Assembly (NCBI RefSeq): GCF_943371865.1
Contig: NZ_CALRWL010000009.1
Span: 73,574-137,573 of the forward strand
Reading direction: 5' to 3'
Length of the DNA: 64,000 nt
Source: Azorhizobium sp943371865
GTDB lineage: Bacteria > Pseudomonadota > Alphaproteobacteria > Rhizobiales > Xanthobacteraceae
Shown: positions 30,001 through 38,269 of the stretch, piece by piece
How positions within the stretch are numbered: the first letter of the stretch is position 1
How the letters are laid out: every line of letters starts with the position of its first letter
Notes under the pieces: generated by a model
Seen by the model: only the letters and a program-made list of their open reading frames with translations
What the model was told of the DNA's origin: nothing
Databases searched by the model: none
Position numbers and translations under genes: made by a program

Positions 30001-33000
30001 TGCCGCTGGCGCCGGTGATGGTGCCGAAATTGGTGAGGGTCCGCGCCGAAGCGCCGGTGCCGGTGATACCGTCGGTAGCGCCCTGGATCAGCGCGCCGGC
30101 CGCATTCGACAGCACGCCCGAGCCGGACAGGGTGACCGTGCTCAGCACCGTGCCGGTGTTGAGCAGGGTTCCGCTGTTGACCACAGTGTCCAGGTTGCTC
30201 AGCGTGCCGGCATTGATCAGCGTTCCGGCATTGGTGATGGTGGCGAACGTCTCGGTTGCCGTGACGGTCCAGCTGGCGCCCGCATCGATCTGCAACACTT
30301 CGAAATTGCTGAAGCCGCTGAAGGATCCGCTGCCGGAGACCAGTTCCACGGTATCGATGCCGGCGCCACCGCTGATGCCGCCGGTGAAGGCCGCGCCGGA
30401 GAGCAGTTTGAGCAGGTCGTTACCGGCGCCGAACTGCACCGCGGTGCCGCCGCTGCCAATGATGGTGCCGCTATTGGTCAGGGTATTGTTGAACGTTCCG
30501 CCCGCGTCGGAGAAGCGCACGCCGATGGACTGGCCGGACAAGGTGCCGGCATTGGTGACGACGCCGACCCCGCCCGCCACCTGCACGGCGATGGCGTTGC
30601 TGGAAATCAGCGCCCCGGTGCTGTTGGTGAGGGTGCCGCCACCGCTCAAGTCGACGCCCGCGATGCTGCCGCCGCTGATGGTGCCCGCATTGAGGATGCT
30701 GCCGGTGAACCCGGCGGCGCCGAACACGCCCTGCCCGGCGCCGGTGATGAGCCCCCCGGCCTGATTGGTCAGCACGCCCGCGCCGCTCAGGGTCACCGTG
30801 CCGGAAATGCTGCCGCTGTTGGTCAGGCTCCCGGTTTCGATGAATACGCCGGCGGTGGTGATGAGGGTGCCGGTGTTGGTGAAGCTGACGGTGTTGGTCA
30901 CCGTGCCGGGGTTGGTCAAGGTGCCGGCATTGGTCAGGGTGGGGATCGACAGCACTGTCCCGAGGGTCCAGGAGGCGCCGGCATCCACCACCACCGTATC
31001 GAAATTGGTGAAGGCGGATGCGGTGCCGGTGCCGGAGACGAACTCCAGGGTGTTGCTGCCCGCGCCACCATCCAGCAGGCCGCTGAAGGACGCCCCGGCG
31101 AGCACCTGAAGCAGGTCGTTTCCGGCGCCGAACCGCACCGCCGTGCCGCCATTGCCGATGATGGCGCCGCTGTTGATCAGCGTATTGGCCAAGGTACCCG
31201 TAAAGGCGAGGCCGACGCCGGCGGTGCCGGATCCGGTGATGGTGCCGGCATTGGTCAGCGTGCCGTTCACCAGTTGCAGGCCGAAATCGCCACCGGAAAT
31301 GGTGCCGGTCGCGGTGTTGGAGACCACGCCCGAGCCCAGGGCCTGCACGCCGATGCTGGTCGCGCTGATGGCGCCCGCATTCACCAGGGAGCCGGTGCTG
31401 CCCAAGGCCAGCACAACGCCGGTGGTGGTGCTGCTGATCTGCGCCCCGGCGGCGTTGGTCAGCACGCCCGCCCCGCTCAGGGTCACGGCGGCGGCGATGG
31501 AGCCCTGGTTGAGCAGGGTTCCCGCATTGGTCAGCACGCCCCCGGCGCTGATGGTGTTGGCGGTGGTGAAGGTCCAGTTCGCCCCGGCATCCACATTGAC
31601 GATGGCGAAATCGGTAAAGGTGCGCCCGATGGTGCCGGCATTGCCCAGCGTATCGGTGGCGAATTCCAGCGTATTGGTGCCGGCGCCGGCAACAATGGCG
31701 CCGGTGATCACCGAAGTGGGTCGCAGCACCAGCAGATCATCGCCGGCGCCGAACTGCACCGCGGTGCCGCCGGTGCCGATGATGGTGCCGGCATTGATCA
31801 AGGTATTGTTGAACGTATCGGCATCGAACGCCACGCCGATGCCCGCCGTGCCGGTGCCGGTGATGGTGCCCTCATTGGTCACCGTGCCGGCCGCGTTGGC
31901 GATGGTGATGCCGCTGGCCCCGCCGGAGATGAGTGCCAGCGAACCGCTGTTGGTGACCGCGCCGCCGGCGAGCAGATAGACGCCTTTGCCGGTGGCGCAG
32001 CCACCGCGGATGGCGCCGGAATTGGTCACCGCCACCGTCGCGTTGAAACCCTGGATTCCATCGCAATCGCCGGAGATGGTGCCGGTCAGATTGTTGGTCA
32101 CCGCGCCGCCGAACAGCAGCAGGATGCCGTCACCGAAAATGCCGGTGATGATGCCGTCATTGGTGACCGTGGCGCCGACATTCTGTCCGTAAACGCCGCT
32201 GCGGTCGCCGGTGATGCGCGAGGCGGAGCCCAGATTGGCCACCGAGCCGCCAGCCTGCAATTCGACGCCATCGCCGGTGGTGCCGATGATGGTGCCGTAA
32301 TTGGTGATGGTGGCGGCCGCCCCACGGGCATAGACGCCGTCGTTGCCGCCGGAAATCAGCGACGCCAGGACCTGATTGCGGACAAAGCCGCCTGCATCCA
32401 GCACAACGCCGGACCCGGCGGAGCCGCCGAGGATGGTGCCGGTGTTCGCGATGGTGCCCAGGCCATCCATGGTCTTGATGCCGAAACCGGCGGTGCCGGT
32501 GCCGGAGATGGTGCCGGCATTGGCGATCGAGACCGACATCACATTGCTGGTGGTGCCGTTCGAGATCAGGACGCCACCCAGGCTGCCGCTGATCAGCGCC
32601 GTCGCGCCGAAGTTGACGATGGTGCCGTTGGTGGTCTGGTCGGCGCCGTAGCCGGCGGTGCCGATGATGGTGCCTTCATTGCGCAGCAGCGAGCCGGCAT
32701 TGCGCAACTGCACCCCGGTGTGTCCGCCTTCGATCCGCGCCGACGTACCCACATTGGTGACGGTATCGGTGTTGAAGCTGTAGACGCCGACGCCGCTGGT
32801 GCCGGTGGCGCGGATGGTGCCCGAATTGGTCAGCGTGCCGCCGAACATCATGACGCCATAGCCGACGCCGGTGATGCGTCCGCTGGCATCGTTGCCGATG
32901 ATGTTGCCGCCGCCGTTGGAGCGCACGCCATTGGTGGTGGTGCCGGTGATGGTGCCGCTATTGATCAGCGTGCCGGTGCCCAGCTGCACCCCGGATACGC

Positions 33001-36000
33001 CGGACATGGTGGCGCCGGCGTGGTTGGTCACCACGCCCCGGTCCATGTTGACGGCATAGCCGCCGGAGCTGGCGATCAGGCCATAATTGATCACCGTGGC
33101 GACGGCGCCGGAGGTGTCGCCGAAATTGACGCCGCCCGTGGCGCCGGTGATGGTCCCGGTGGCACTGTTGGTGACGCTGCCCGCCGCATAGTCGATCACG
33201 ACGCCCGCGCCGGCGCTGCCGGTGATGGTCCCATCATTGGAGACGGTGCCATTGGCGTTGCGGATGGAAATGCCGGTGCCGCCGGAGATCAATGCGGTGG
33301 TGCCAGTGTTGGCGACCCGGCCGCCGGAATTCAGCCAGATGGCGGTGCCGCCGACGACGATGCTGCCCGCATTGGTGACGGTGGGCGTGCCGCTGATGCC
33401 GTAGACGCCGGTGCCGGTGGTGGTGATCCGGCCCGTGATCGCATTGTCCAGCGTGCCGGAGCCGGTCAGCGTCACTGTCCCGGAAATGCTGCCGCTATTG
33501 TTCACCAGGCCGCTGTTGCTGAGCACGCCGGATGTGGTGGCCAGCAGGCCGGCATTGGAGAGCGTGCCGCTGTTGGCGAGCGTGCCGTTGTTGGTCAACG
33601 TCGTGTTGTTGGTCAGCGTGCCGCTGTTGGCCAGGGTGCCGCTGTTGGTGAACGCGACGCCCGAGGCCACGGTATTGGCGCCGGTGAAGGTCCAGCTGGC
33701 GCCGCTATTGACCGAGACGATGCCGAAATTGGTGAAGCTGGCGCTGCCCAGCCCGGTGAAGCTGCCGCCGGTGCCGTCGAAGGCGAGCGTATTGGTGCCG
33801 GCGCCGCCGTCCACCACGCCGATGAAGGTGGCCCCCGCCTGCAGGGTCAACAGGTCGTTGCCGGCGCCGAACGCCACCGCCTTGGTGCCGCCGGAAATGG
33901 TGCCGCTATTGGTGATGGTGTTGTTGAAAGTGCCGTTGACCAGCCAGACGCCATAGTTGGTGCCGATGATCTGGCCCTGGTTGTTCACCACGTTGGCCCC
34001 GAAGGAGCCAGAGCCGATGGCGATGTCCGGCGCAGCGATCAGCGACGCGCTGCCGGAATTGGTGATGGTGCCGCCCGCTCGCAGATAGACGCCGTAGGCG
34101 TGGCTGGCGATGGTGGACAGCGTGGTCGCCCGGATGGTGCCGGCATTGGTCACGGTGACCGCGCCGCTGAAGCCGACAATACCGATATACGAGCCGATGA
34201 GCTGCGACCCGGTCCCCACATTATTGACGATGCCGCCGCCGTCCATCCAGACGGCTTCGTAGCCGGTGATCGTCCCGTAATTCTGGACGGGCCCTGAGGC
34301 GCCCGCATAGCCGAACACTCCCACGCCGCCAGCCGGGCCGGTGATGATACCGGTCGCACTATTGGTCAGCACGCCGGTGCCGGTGACCGTGACGGCGCCG
34401 GCGATGCTGCCGGTATTGGTCATCGTATTCGTGTTGATCAGCGTGCCGGTGGCGGTCAGCGTGCCGGAATTGGTGAAGGTGCCGGAATTGGTGAAGGTAC
34501 CGCCAGAGGCAATGGTCAGGTTGCCGGCGTTGGTCATGGACATGGACGCGGCGACGGAATTCACGCCCGTGAAGGTCCAGTTGGCGCCGGACAGCACGCT
34601 GGCCACTTCGAAATTGATGAAGCCCGAGCCGCCTAGCCCGTTGAAACTGGCCGCCGCGGTGCCGCCAAATTCCAGCGTATCGGTGCCGCCGCCGCCATCC
34701 ACCACGCCAGTAAAGACGGCGCCCGGCAGCAGCCGCACCAGATCATCGGTGACGCGGCCGAACTGCACGGCGGTGCCGCCAGTGCCGATGATGGTGCCGC
34801 TGTTGATGACCGTATTGCTCTGGCCGAATACATCGATGAACACGCCGATGCCGGAGGCCGTATCGGTACCGATGATGGTGCCGGCATTGGTGAGGGTGGA
34901 ACCGGCGCCATAACCGTTCAGAATGTTAGCGCCGACGCTCTTGCCGGAGATCGTCGCCCCCGCAGCGTTGGTGACCACGGCGCCACTCTGCAGATAGAGG
35001 GCCGCGCCTCCCGTGCTGATGATGGTGCCGTAATTGGTGACGTTGCCCACCGCGCCGCCGGAGGCGAAGAACACACCATTCCCCGAGGTGCCCGAAATCG
35101 TGCCGCGATTGACCAGCGTGCCCAGACCGCCGCTGAGGGAGATGCCATAGGCACCGGCGATGACGCTGGCGGTTCCCGTATTGCTGATGCTGCCGCCGCC
35201 GGCCAGATTGATGGCGGCGTAACCCGCCCCGCCCACCGAGCGGATGGTGCCGTCATTGATGACCGTGCCCACCGCGCCGGTGATATTCACACCGAACTTG
35301 TTGCCCGAGATGGACGCGGCGCTGCCGCTGTTGGTCACCTTGCCGCCGGCGGACAGGTAGACGCCGTTGTTGCCGGACGAGGTGATGGTGCCGAGGTTGG
35401 TGAGTGTCGGCGTCACACCGCTGGCATTCACCACCGCCGCCCCGGTGGCGGAAATGATGCCGCTGAGCTGGTTGTCCAAGGTTCCGGTGGCGGTCAGTGT
35501 CACCGTGCCGGAGATGCTGCCGGTATTGGTCAGCAGACCATTGTTGGTGAAGGTGCCGGAGGACAGAGTCAGCAGGCCGGCATTGCTGATCGTCTGGCTC
35601 GCAGCGTTGGTGAGAATTCCGCTACTGGTGAACGCGCCGCCCGAGGCGATCGCGAGCAAGCGGTTATTGGTCAAGGTGCCGCTATTGGTGAACACGCCGC
35701 CCGAGGCGATAGTGACCGTGCCACCGTTGGTGACGGTCCCGCTATTGGCGAACAGGCCGCCGGAGGCAACAATGACGGTGCTGGCTGTGCCATTGTTGGT
35801 CAGCGCGCTGCTATTGGCGAAGGTCCCCGCGGCAGTCAGCGTCCGCGCATTGGTGACCGAGCCGGAACCGGCATTGGTAAACGTGCCGGCATTTGCGACC
35901 GTCATCTGGCCCAGATTGGTCAGGGCGGCGTTGCCCAGCGTGTTTGAGCCGGTGAAGGTCCAGTTCGCCCCGGTAATGACCGTGACGTTTTCGAAATTGA

Positions 36001-37585
36001 TCGCGCTCACATTGGCGATGGTGCCCGCCGTGGAGCCGCCGAACTGCAACAAGTCGGTACCGTTGCCGGCGTCCATGACGCCGGTGACCACAGCCCCCGG
36101 CCGCAGTTGCACCGAGTCATCCAATACGCCGGTGAAGCGGATGGCGGTGCCGCTCGTGCCGATGATGGTGCCGTAATTGATCACCGTGCCGAGGGTGCCC
36201 GCGTTCGTCACGCCGACAGTGCCGGAAATAGTCGCCCCGGCATTATTGGTCACCTTGCCGCCCAGCGCCAGCGCAACGCCGACGCCCGAAGCACTGATCA
36301 CCGTGCCGCTGTTCGACACCGTGCCAGGCGCCCCCTTGATGGCGATACCCCTGGAGCCGCCGGAGATCGTCGCCGCCACCGCGCTGTTGGTCACCGTCCC
36401 GCCGGTGGCGAGATAGATGCCGGTCCCGGACGAACCGCCCAGGATCACCCCGGAATTGGTGATGGTGGCGAGGCTGATCGAATAGATGGCAAATCCGCCG
36501 GCAGCCCCGACACTGATGGTGCCGGCATTGGTCACCCGGCTTCCACTACCGGCCAAGTAAATGCCCATGGCGGTGCCGGTGATGGTCCCGGTGGCATTAT
36601 TGGTAATGAGGGAGGTCCCAATGACGCGCACGCCGGGGCTGCTCGCATCGCTGCTCACCACCCCCGAGAAGGTGCCGTTCGCGGTAATGAGGCCGTCATT
36701 GACGAGCGTGGCACCCCCGAGCCCAATCTGCACGCCGGACTTGCCAGAAATCGTTCCAGTGGCGTTGTTGTTGATAAAGCCCTTATCGACATTCACCCCG
36801 TATGAATTGGTGCCGGTAATCAGTCCGTTGTTGGTGACCGTGGCGTTGGCGCCATCGGTGGAGCCGAAGGTCACGCCATTGTTGGCGCCCGCGATCACGC
36901 CGGTGGCGGCGTTGGTCACGCTGCCGCCCGCATACCAGATGGCGATGGCACTATCGCCCGTACTGCGGATGGTGCCGGCATTGGTGACGGTGCCGTTGGC
37001 ATTCTTGATATAGATGCCGTACCCGCCGGCGGTGATCGATGCCGCGGTGCCGGAGTTGGTGACCGTGCCGCCGGCATCAAAATAGATGCCCCTGTTGCTG
37101 GCGGTGATCACGCCATCGTTCACCACGGTGCCCTGCGCACCCAGGATGTTCACGCCGATGGAGCCGGAGATCCGCGCGCCGGTGCCGCTGTTGGTCACCA
37201 GGCCGCCGCCGGCGAAGGAAATGCCCGGGACGGAATTGCCGGTGACCGTGCCCTGGTTGGTCAGGGTCCAGATGTTGGCGCCGCTGCCGGCAACCGCGCT
37301 GACGGAAATGGCGCTGACGGTGGTGGCGGTGGTGATGAGAAAATTGGTGTAGCCCGGATAATTGTCGAGGGTGGCGCCGGAGCTGGTGGCGCTCAGCGTC
37401 TTGGTCTGCGCCTGCGCCGGGCCGGGCAGCGCCACACCCATGGTGACCACCACGGGCGCCAGCATCAGCGCCACGGTGGCGCAACTGCTCAGCAGGGCAT
37501 CGGTGAAACCACGGCGCGCCCTGCCGCCCCGGCGGCCGCTGGCCCCGGTCCCGGACGGCATCGAGATCGGTCCGCCGTCGCCCAT
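24083..37585 (-). CDS. giant modular autotransporter adhesin (about 4500 residues)
   Basis: This is a type V secreted surface protein. I chose the ATG at 37585 (GGAG about 11 bases upstream); the frame continues to a GTG at 37645. The N-terminus is an extended signal peptide (basic GRRGGRARRGF, long hydrophobic core, cleavage near PAQAQ, about residue 60). The passenger (about 60-4100) is Gly/Thr/Asn/Ser-rich and nearly free of Cys, made of short beta-solenoid turns (TNAGTI, TNSGTL, GGSVTN) grouped in about eleven modules, each with GTGGTAVQFGAGDDLL, a DGGxGTNTLEF turn and a GAxWTFTG strand. The linker has LSGEAYASVGTALLDDSR. The C-terminal about 275 residues, from SQLVAWGEAFGGWG to the terminal FTWSF, are the outer-membrane beta-barrel. 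No catalytic domain is seen, so an adhesin or biofilm role is inferred. Confidence 0.93.
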   Translation of the reverse strand: MGDGGPISMPSGTGASGRRGGRARRGFTDALLSSCATVALMLAPVVVTMGVALPGPAQAQTKTLSATSSGATLDNYPGYTNFLITTATTVSAISVSAVAGSGANIWTLTNQGTVTGNSVPGISFAGGGLVTNSGTGARISGSIGVNILGAQGTVVNDGVITASNRGIYFDAGGTVTNSGTAASITAGGYGIYIKNANGTVTNAGTIRSTGDSAIAIWYAGGSVTNAATGVIAGANNGVTFGSTDGANATVTNNGLITGTNSYGVNVDKGFINNNATGTISGKSGVQIGLGGATLVNDGLITANGTFSGVVSSDASSPGVRVIGTSLITNNATGTITGTAMGIYLAGSGSRVTNAGTISVGAAGGFAIYSISLATITNSGVILGGSSGTGIYLATGGTVTNSAVAATISGGSRGIAIKGAPGTVSNSGTVISASGVGVALALGGKVTNNAGATISGTVGVTNAGTLGTVINYGTIIGTSGTAIRFTGVLDDSVQLRPGAVVTGVMDAGNGTDLLQFGGSTAGTIANVSAINFENVTVITGANWTFTGSNTLGNAALTNLGQMTVANAGTFTNAGSGSVTNARTLTAAGTFANSSALTNNGTASTVIVASGGLFANSGTVTNGGTVTIASGGVFTNSGTLTNNRLLAIASGGAFTSSGILTNAASQTISNAGLLTLSSGTFTNNGLLTNTGSISGTVTLTATGTLDNQLSGIISATGAAVVNASGVTPTLTNLGTITSSGNNGVYLSAGGKVTNSGSAASISGNKFGVNITGAVGTVINDGTIRSVGGAGYAAINLAGGGSISNTGTASVIAGAYGISLSGGLGTLVNRGTISGTSGNGVFFASGGAVGNVTNYGTIISTGGAALYLQSGAVVTNAAGATISGKSVGANILNGYGAGSTLTNAGTIIGTDTASGIGVFIDVFGQSNTVINSGTIIGTGGTAVQFGRVTDDLVRLLPGAVFTGVVDGGGGTDTLEFGGTAAASFNGLGGSGFINFEVASVLSGANWTFTGVNSVAASMSMTNAGNLTIASGGTFTNSGTFTNSGTLTATGTLINTNTMTNTGSIAGAVTVTGTGVLTNSATGIITGPAGGVGVFGYAGASGPVQNYGTITGYEAVWMDGGGIVNNVGTGSQLIGSYIGIVGFSGAVTVTNAGTIRATTLSTIASHAYGVYLRAGGTITNSGSASLIAAPDIAIGSGSFGANVVNNQGQIIGTNYGVWLVNGTFNNTITNSGTISGGTKAVAFGAGNDLLTLQAGATFIGVVDGGAGTNTLAFDGTGGSFTGLGSASFTNFGIVSVNSGASWTFTGANTVASGVAFTNSGTLANSGTLTNNTTLTNNGTLANSGTLSNAGLLATTSGVLSNSGLVNNSGSISGTVTLTGSGTLDNAITGRITTTGTGVYGISGTPTVTNAGSIVVGGTAIWLNSGGRVANTGTTALISGGTGISIRNANGTVSNDGTITGSAGAGVVIDYAAGSVTNSATGTITGATGGVNFGDTSGAVATVINYGLIASSGGYAVNMDRGVVTNHAGATMSGVSGVQLGTGTLINSGTITGTTTNGVRSNGGGNIIGNDASGRITGVGYGVMMFGGTLTNSGTIRATGTSGVGVYSFNTDTVTNVGTSARIEGGHTGVQLRNAGSLLRNEGTIIGTAGYGADQTTNGTIVNFGATALISGSLGGVLISNGTTSNVMSVSIANAGTISGTGTAGFGIKTMDGLGTIANTGTILGGSAGSGVVLDAGGFVRNQVLASLISGGNDGVYARGAAATITNYGTIIGTTGDGVELQAGGSVANLGSASRITGDRSGVYGQNVGATVTNDGIITGIFGDGILLLFGGAVTNNLTGTISGDCDGIQGFNATVAVTNSGAIRGGCATGKGVYLLAGGAVTNSGSLALISGGASGITIANAAGTVTNEGTITGTGTAGIGVAFDADTFNNTLINAGTIIGTGGTAVQFGAGDDLLVLRPTSVITGAIVAGAGTNTLEFATDTLGNAGTIGRTFTDFAIVNVDAGANWTFTTANTISAGGVLTNAGTLLNQGSIAAAVTLSGAGVLTNAAGAQISSTTTGVVLALGSTGSLVNAGAISATSIGVQALGSGVVSNTATGTISGGDFGLQLVNGTLTNAGTITGSGTAGVGLAFTGTLANTLINSGAIIGNGGTAVRFGAGNDLLQVLAGASFSGLLDGGAGSNTLEFVSGTGTASAFTNFDTVVVDAGASWTLGTVLSIPTLTNAGTLTNPGTVTNTVSFTNTGTLITTAGVFIETGSLTNSGSISGTVTLSGAGVLTNQAGGLITGAGQGVFGAAGFTGSILNAGTISGGSIAGVDLSGGGTLTNSTGALISSNAIAVQVAGGVGVVTNAGTLSGQSIGVRFSDAGGTFNNTLTNSGTIIGSGGTAVQFGAGNDLLKLLSGAAFTGGISGGAGIDTVELVSGSGSFSGFSNFEVLQIDAGASWTVTATETFATITNAGTLINAGTLSNLDTVVNSGTLLNTGTVLSTVTLSGSGVLSNAAGALIQGATDGITGTGASARTLTNFGTITGASGSGIYLSAGGGITNSGSASIISGSLHGVRMAGGVGSVSNDGSISGGVRGLSLLGGGDVINTATGLISGTTTGVYITGGPATVTNAGTVTGGTGFLASGSFNSTLTNSGTLIGTGGTAVQFGAGDDVLTVLSGAVFTGNVDGGAGTNTLTFASGTGTLSATNFQQVSVASGASWSLGGSQSLTVLSNSGTLTNTGTMSVSGTLSNAGQLTNSGSITGTVTVTSTGVVTNQAGGSISGLLAGITGSGVTVANAGTISASSISGTGIALSGAASVTNTGTTSVVSGGLTGVALGGLGTIINAGSIAGVLGYGVALALGGSISNSGRISGGAAGVQIGGGTATITNTGTIAGTGTAGIGVLFTGSASGTIDNFGVISGAGGTAVKFAGGTNRLILEGGSTLIGAADGSLGVNTLVVRDNAVLSGVNAIGFQYVGFIDATNAIDAGSTITNATVISGTLTNQGTLNGKVTVSGGATLTTSGVVSVDAASTNSGVIANSGSFTVASTLTNAGSFTNTGLLTNNGLLSNTGTLLNSGTLVSTAGTFSTSGQLTNSGSIAGTVTVTSTGVVTNQAGGSISGLLAGITGSGVTVANAGTISASSITGTGIALSGAASVTNTGTTSVVSGGLTGVALGGLGTIINAGSIAGVLGYGVALALGGSISNSGRISGGAAGVQIAGGTATITNTGTIAGTGTAGTGVLFTGSASGTIDNFGVISGAGGTAVKFAGGTNRLILEGGSTLIGAADGSLGVNTLVVRDSATLSGVNAIGFQYVGFIDATQVIDAGSTITNPTVISGTLTNQGTLNGKVTVDLGATLNTSGVVQAGVSSANAGTIANSGSFTVLVAMVNQGTFTSTAFLENDGLLRTSGRLTTSGTFANLGSLANTGSFANLGALLNSGTLDNAASMSNAGTISGAGVFTNSGGFTNSGSVATTVMLAGTGAVNNQAGGRITGVLAGISGGAGGNVIANAGTILASGATGVGVALSTGTVANSGASALIQGGATGVSFSGVGTLTNSGTIAGTSGTGVALAGGGLVSNSGLITGEAAGLAIASGTATITNTGTISGTGTAGVGVLFSGGASGTIDNFGTISGAGGTAVKFAGGTNRLILESGSALIGLADGTQGVNTIVVEGSASLQNVQAVGFRYVAFLNATQAVDAGSTITNAAVLSGTLTNDGTLNGTLNVAGGATLANNGVVVVTNSATNNGQITSSGTFSNTNTLTSSGSIANSGTLSNGGSLVNNGTLSNSGSMSNTGTISGSGSVSNTGSFANSGSVQGTVNGVTGSGTITNSGSIVGTADTGVNLGAGGMLTNSSGGFIQGGIFGVQVGTGGTVVNAGTILDDAIAGLALGSNASLTNSGTIGGVIGLQFTGTGASATNSGTIDGTGGVAVQFASGVNSLTLTTGSVLNGSIDGGSGAGQITLAGSGTLTNTIANFGAGSALTIASGAVWNATGNWTIASVTNAGTLQPGAAGSALRVTGNFEQTAGGTLKVAVNPAGQSSQLLVSGTATLNGTLSVLAGTGAYNASTTYSILTSTGLSGQFSTITTDLAFLIPQVSYSAQGAALTLSTGAQPVLFSSVATTRNQFNTATAVQMGGSGSALYQAVVGQSVAGARVAFTMLSGEAYASVGTALLDDSRVVAQSMLGRLRQQAYGEAGGAAVALGSGGPARVTSTPALGYAADSGLSARPGVVAIAGAGSTSAVADGGASQLVAWGEAFGGWGEISGNGNAASVSHDRSGFMTGMDARIGEDWRVGVAGGYTSANLSITDRASSADIGTYSLGLYAGRAFGPVNVRVGAAYSWSDVDMARTVLFPGFSNALTSSYGAQTAQVFGEVGYGFTWQGLALEPFAGLTYVHLNTGSAQEIGGAAALSLQSSTADITYATLGLRLGTSWALGNGTTLMPRMMIGWQHAFGDLDPAAYLAFTSTGANFNVTGAPLARNAALLELGADWKLSESIKLGVSYRGTLSNTVQDNAVTGSFTWSF
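27603..28372 (-). repeat. internal duplication, copy 1, in the autotransporter gene
   Basis: About 770 bases nearly identical to 28614-29383, offset exactly 1011 bases (337 codons). The encoded stretches of about 256 residues differ at roughly nine positions. The phase is kept, so the passenger frame is intact. Confidence 0.92.
28614..29383 (-). repeat. internal duplication, copy 2, in the autotransporter gene
   Basis: Partner of 27603-28372. A third, clearly more diverged relative lies at about 26530-27190, so the C-terminal passenger modules look like an expanding family. Confidence 0.92.
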
Positions 37586-38269
37586 CACGCGCCCCGCTCC
37601 GCCCGGATGCGCGCGTGCGTCAGGCCACGCGGCAAGGCATGGCACGGTGATGCGCCGGTCCCGAATCGGGACGGCAGCAGGCCACTCACCTCCCCGATGC
37701 CGACCTTGCGCCGTGGCAGATGGGAGGTTTCGACATCACCGTGACCGAACGCAACAACCGGCGCCTGCATAACAAAATCCCACCCGCGACTCTAAATATC
37801 CGGCCCGACACAAATTTTTCGTCCGCCTGACCCCATACGGCTAGGCGCTTCCGCAACGTCGCACAGGCAACATCTTGATGACAACACGTGCGGTAGCTTT
37901 TTCCGCACGGGGTCAATCACATCGCAAGTTTCTTCCCGCCGCCCAGACCACAGATCGCGCACGGCGTGACCGATTCGCGACGCTACCAAGCTGTCACCGC
38001 GATCGGTGAAAGGGGCAACGTCGTTTTTTGATCCTATTCCTGCGCCGGCTACCGCCACCCAGGCTTCAGGGGCCAACGACACCACTCAGCGGTATTCAGA
38101 TAATGATGCACACCCCACGGGCCGGCGGGCTGCGCCTCGGCGGCCGGCTGTGGCAAGGTGCCAACCGCCGATGCAGAGATTCGGACCGGGGCCGCACGCG
38201 GATTTCGCGGGCTGCCGCACCGGCAGCTAAGCCCTGATACCGCCGTTAGAAACCACCGGAGAGACACAC
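37586..38269. other. intergenic region between divergent autotransporter and creatininase genes
   Basis: In 684 bases no convincing gene is found; short open frames on both strands lack ribosome sites and family similarity. It must hold the promoters of the giant autotransporter (minus) and of the creatininase-GGT-dehydrogenase genes (plus). Several A/T tracts stand out (near 37770-37820 and 38020-38035), but no clear -35/-10 pair could be assigned. The long leader before the autotransporter could host regulation. Confidence 0.6.

Noticed and set aside
29468..34297. A 1609-residue plus-strand open frame rich in Gly, Ala, Asp and His
   Set aside because: It is exactly antisense to the autotransporter passenger; its composition is the complement of the Thr/Asn/Gly codons, and it has no start site or domain.
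24500..37000. Dense short repeats that could suggest a CRISPR array or tandem satellite
   Set aside because: The repeats are degenerate, in codon phase and encode beta-solenoid turns; no uniform repeat/spacer pattern and no cas genes.
37586..37645. N-terminal extension of the autotransporter to the GTG at 37645
   Set aside because: No ribosome site is seen there; the ATG at 37585 has one and gives a complete signal peptide.
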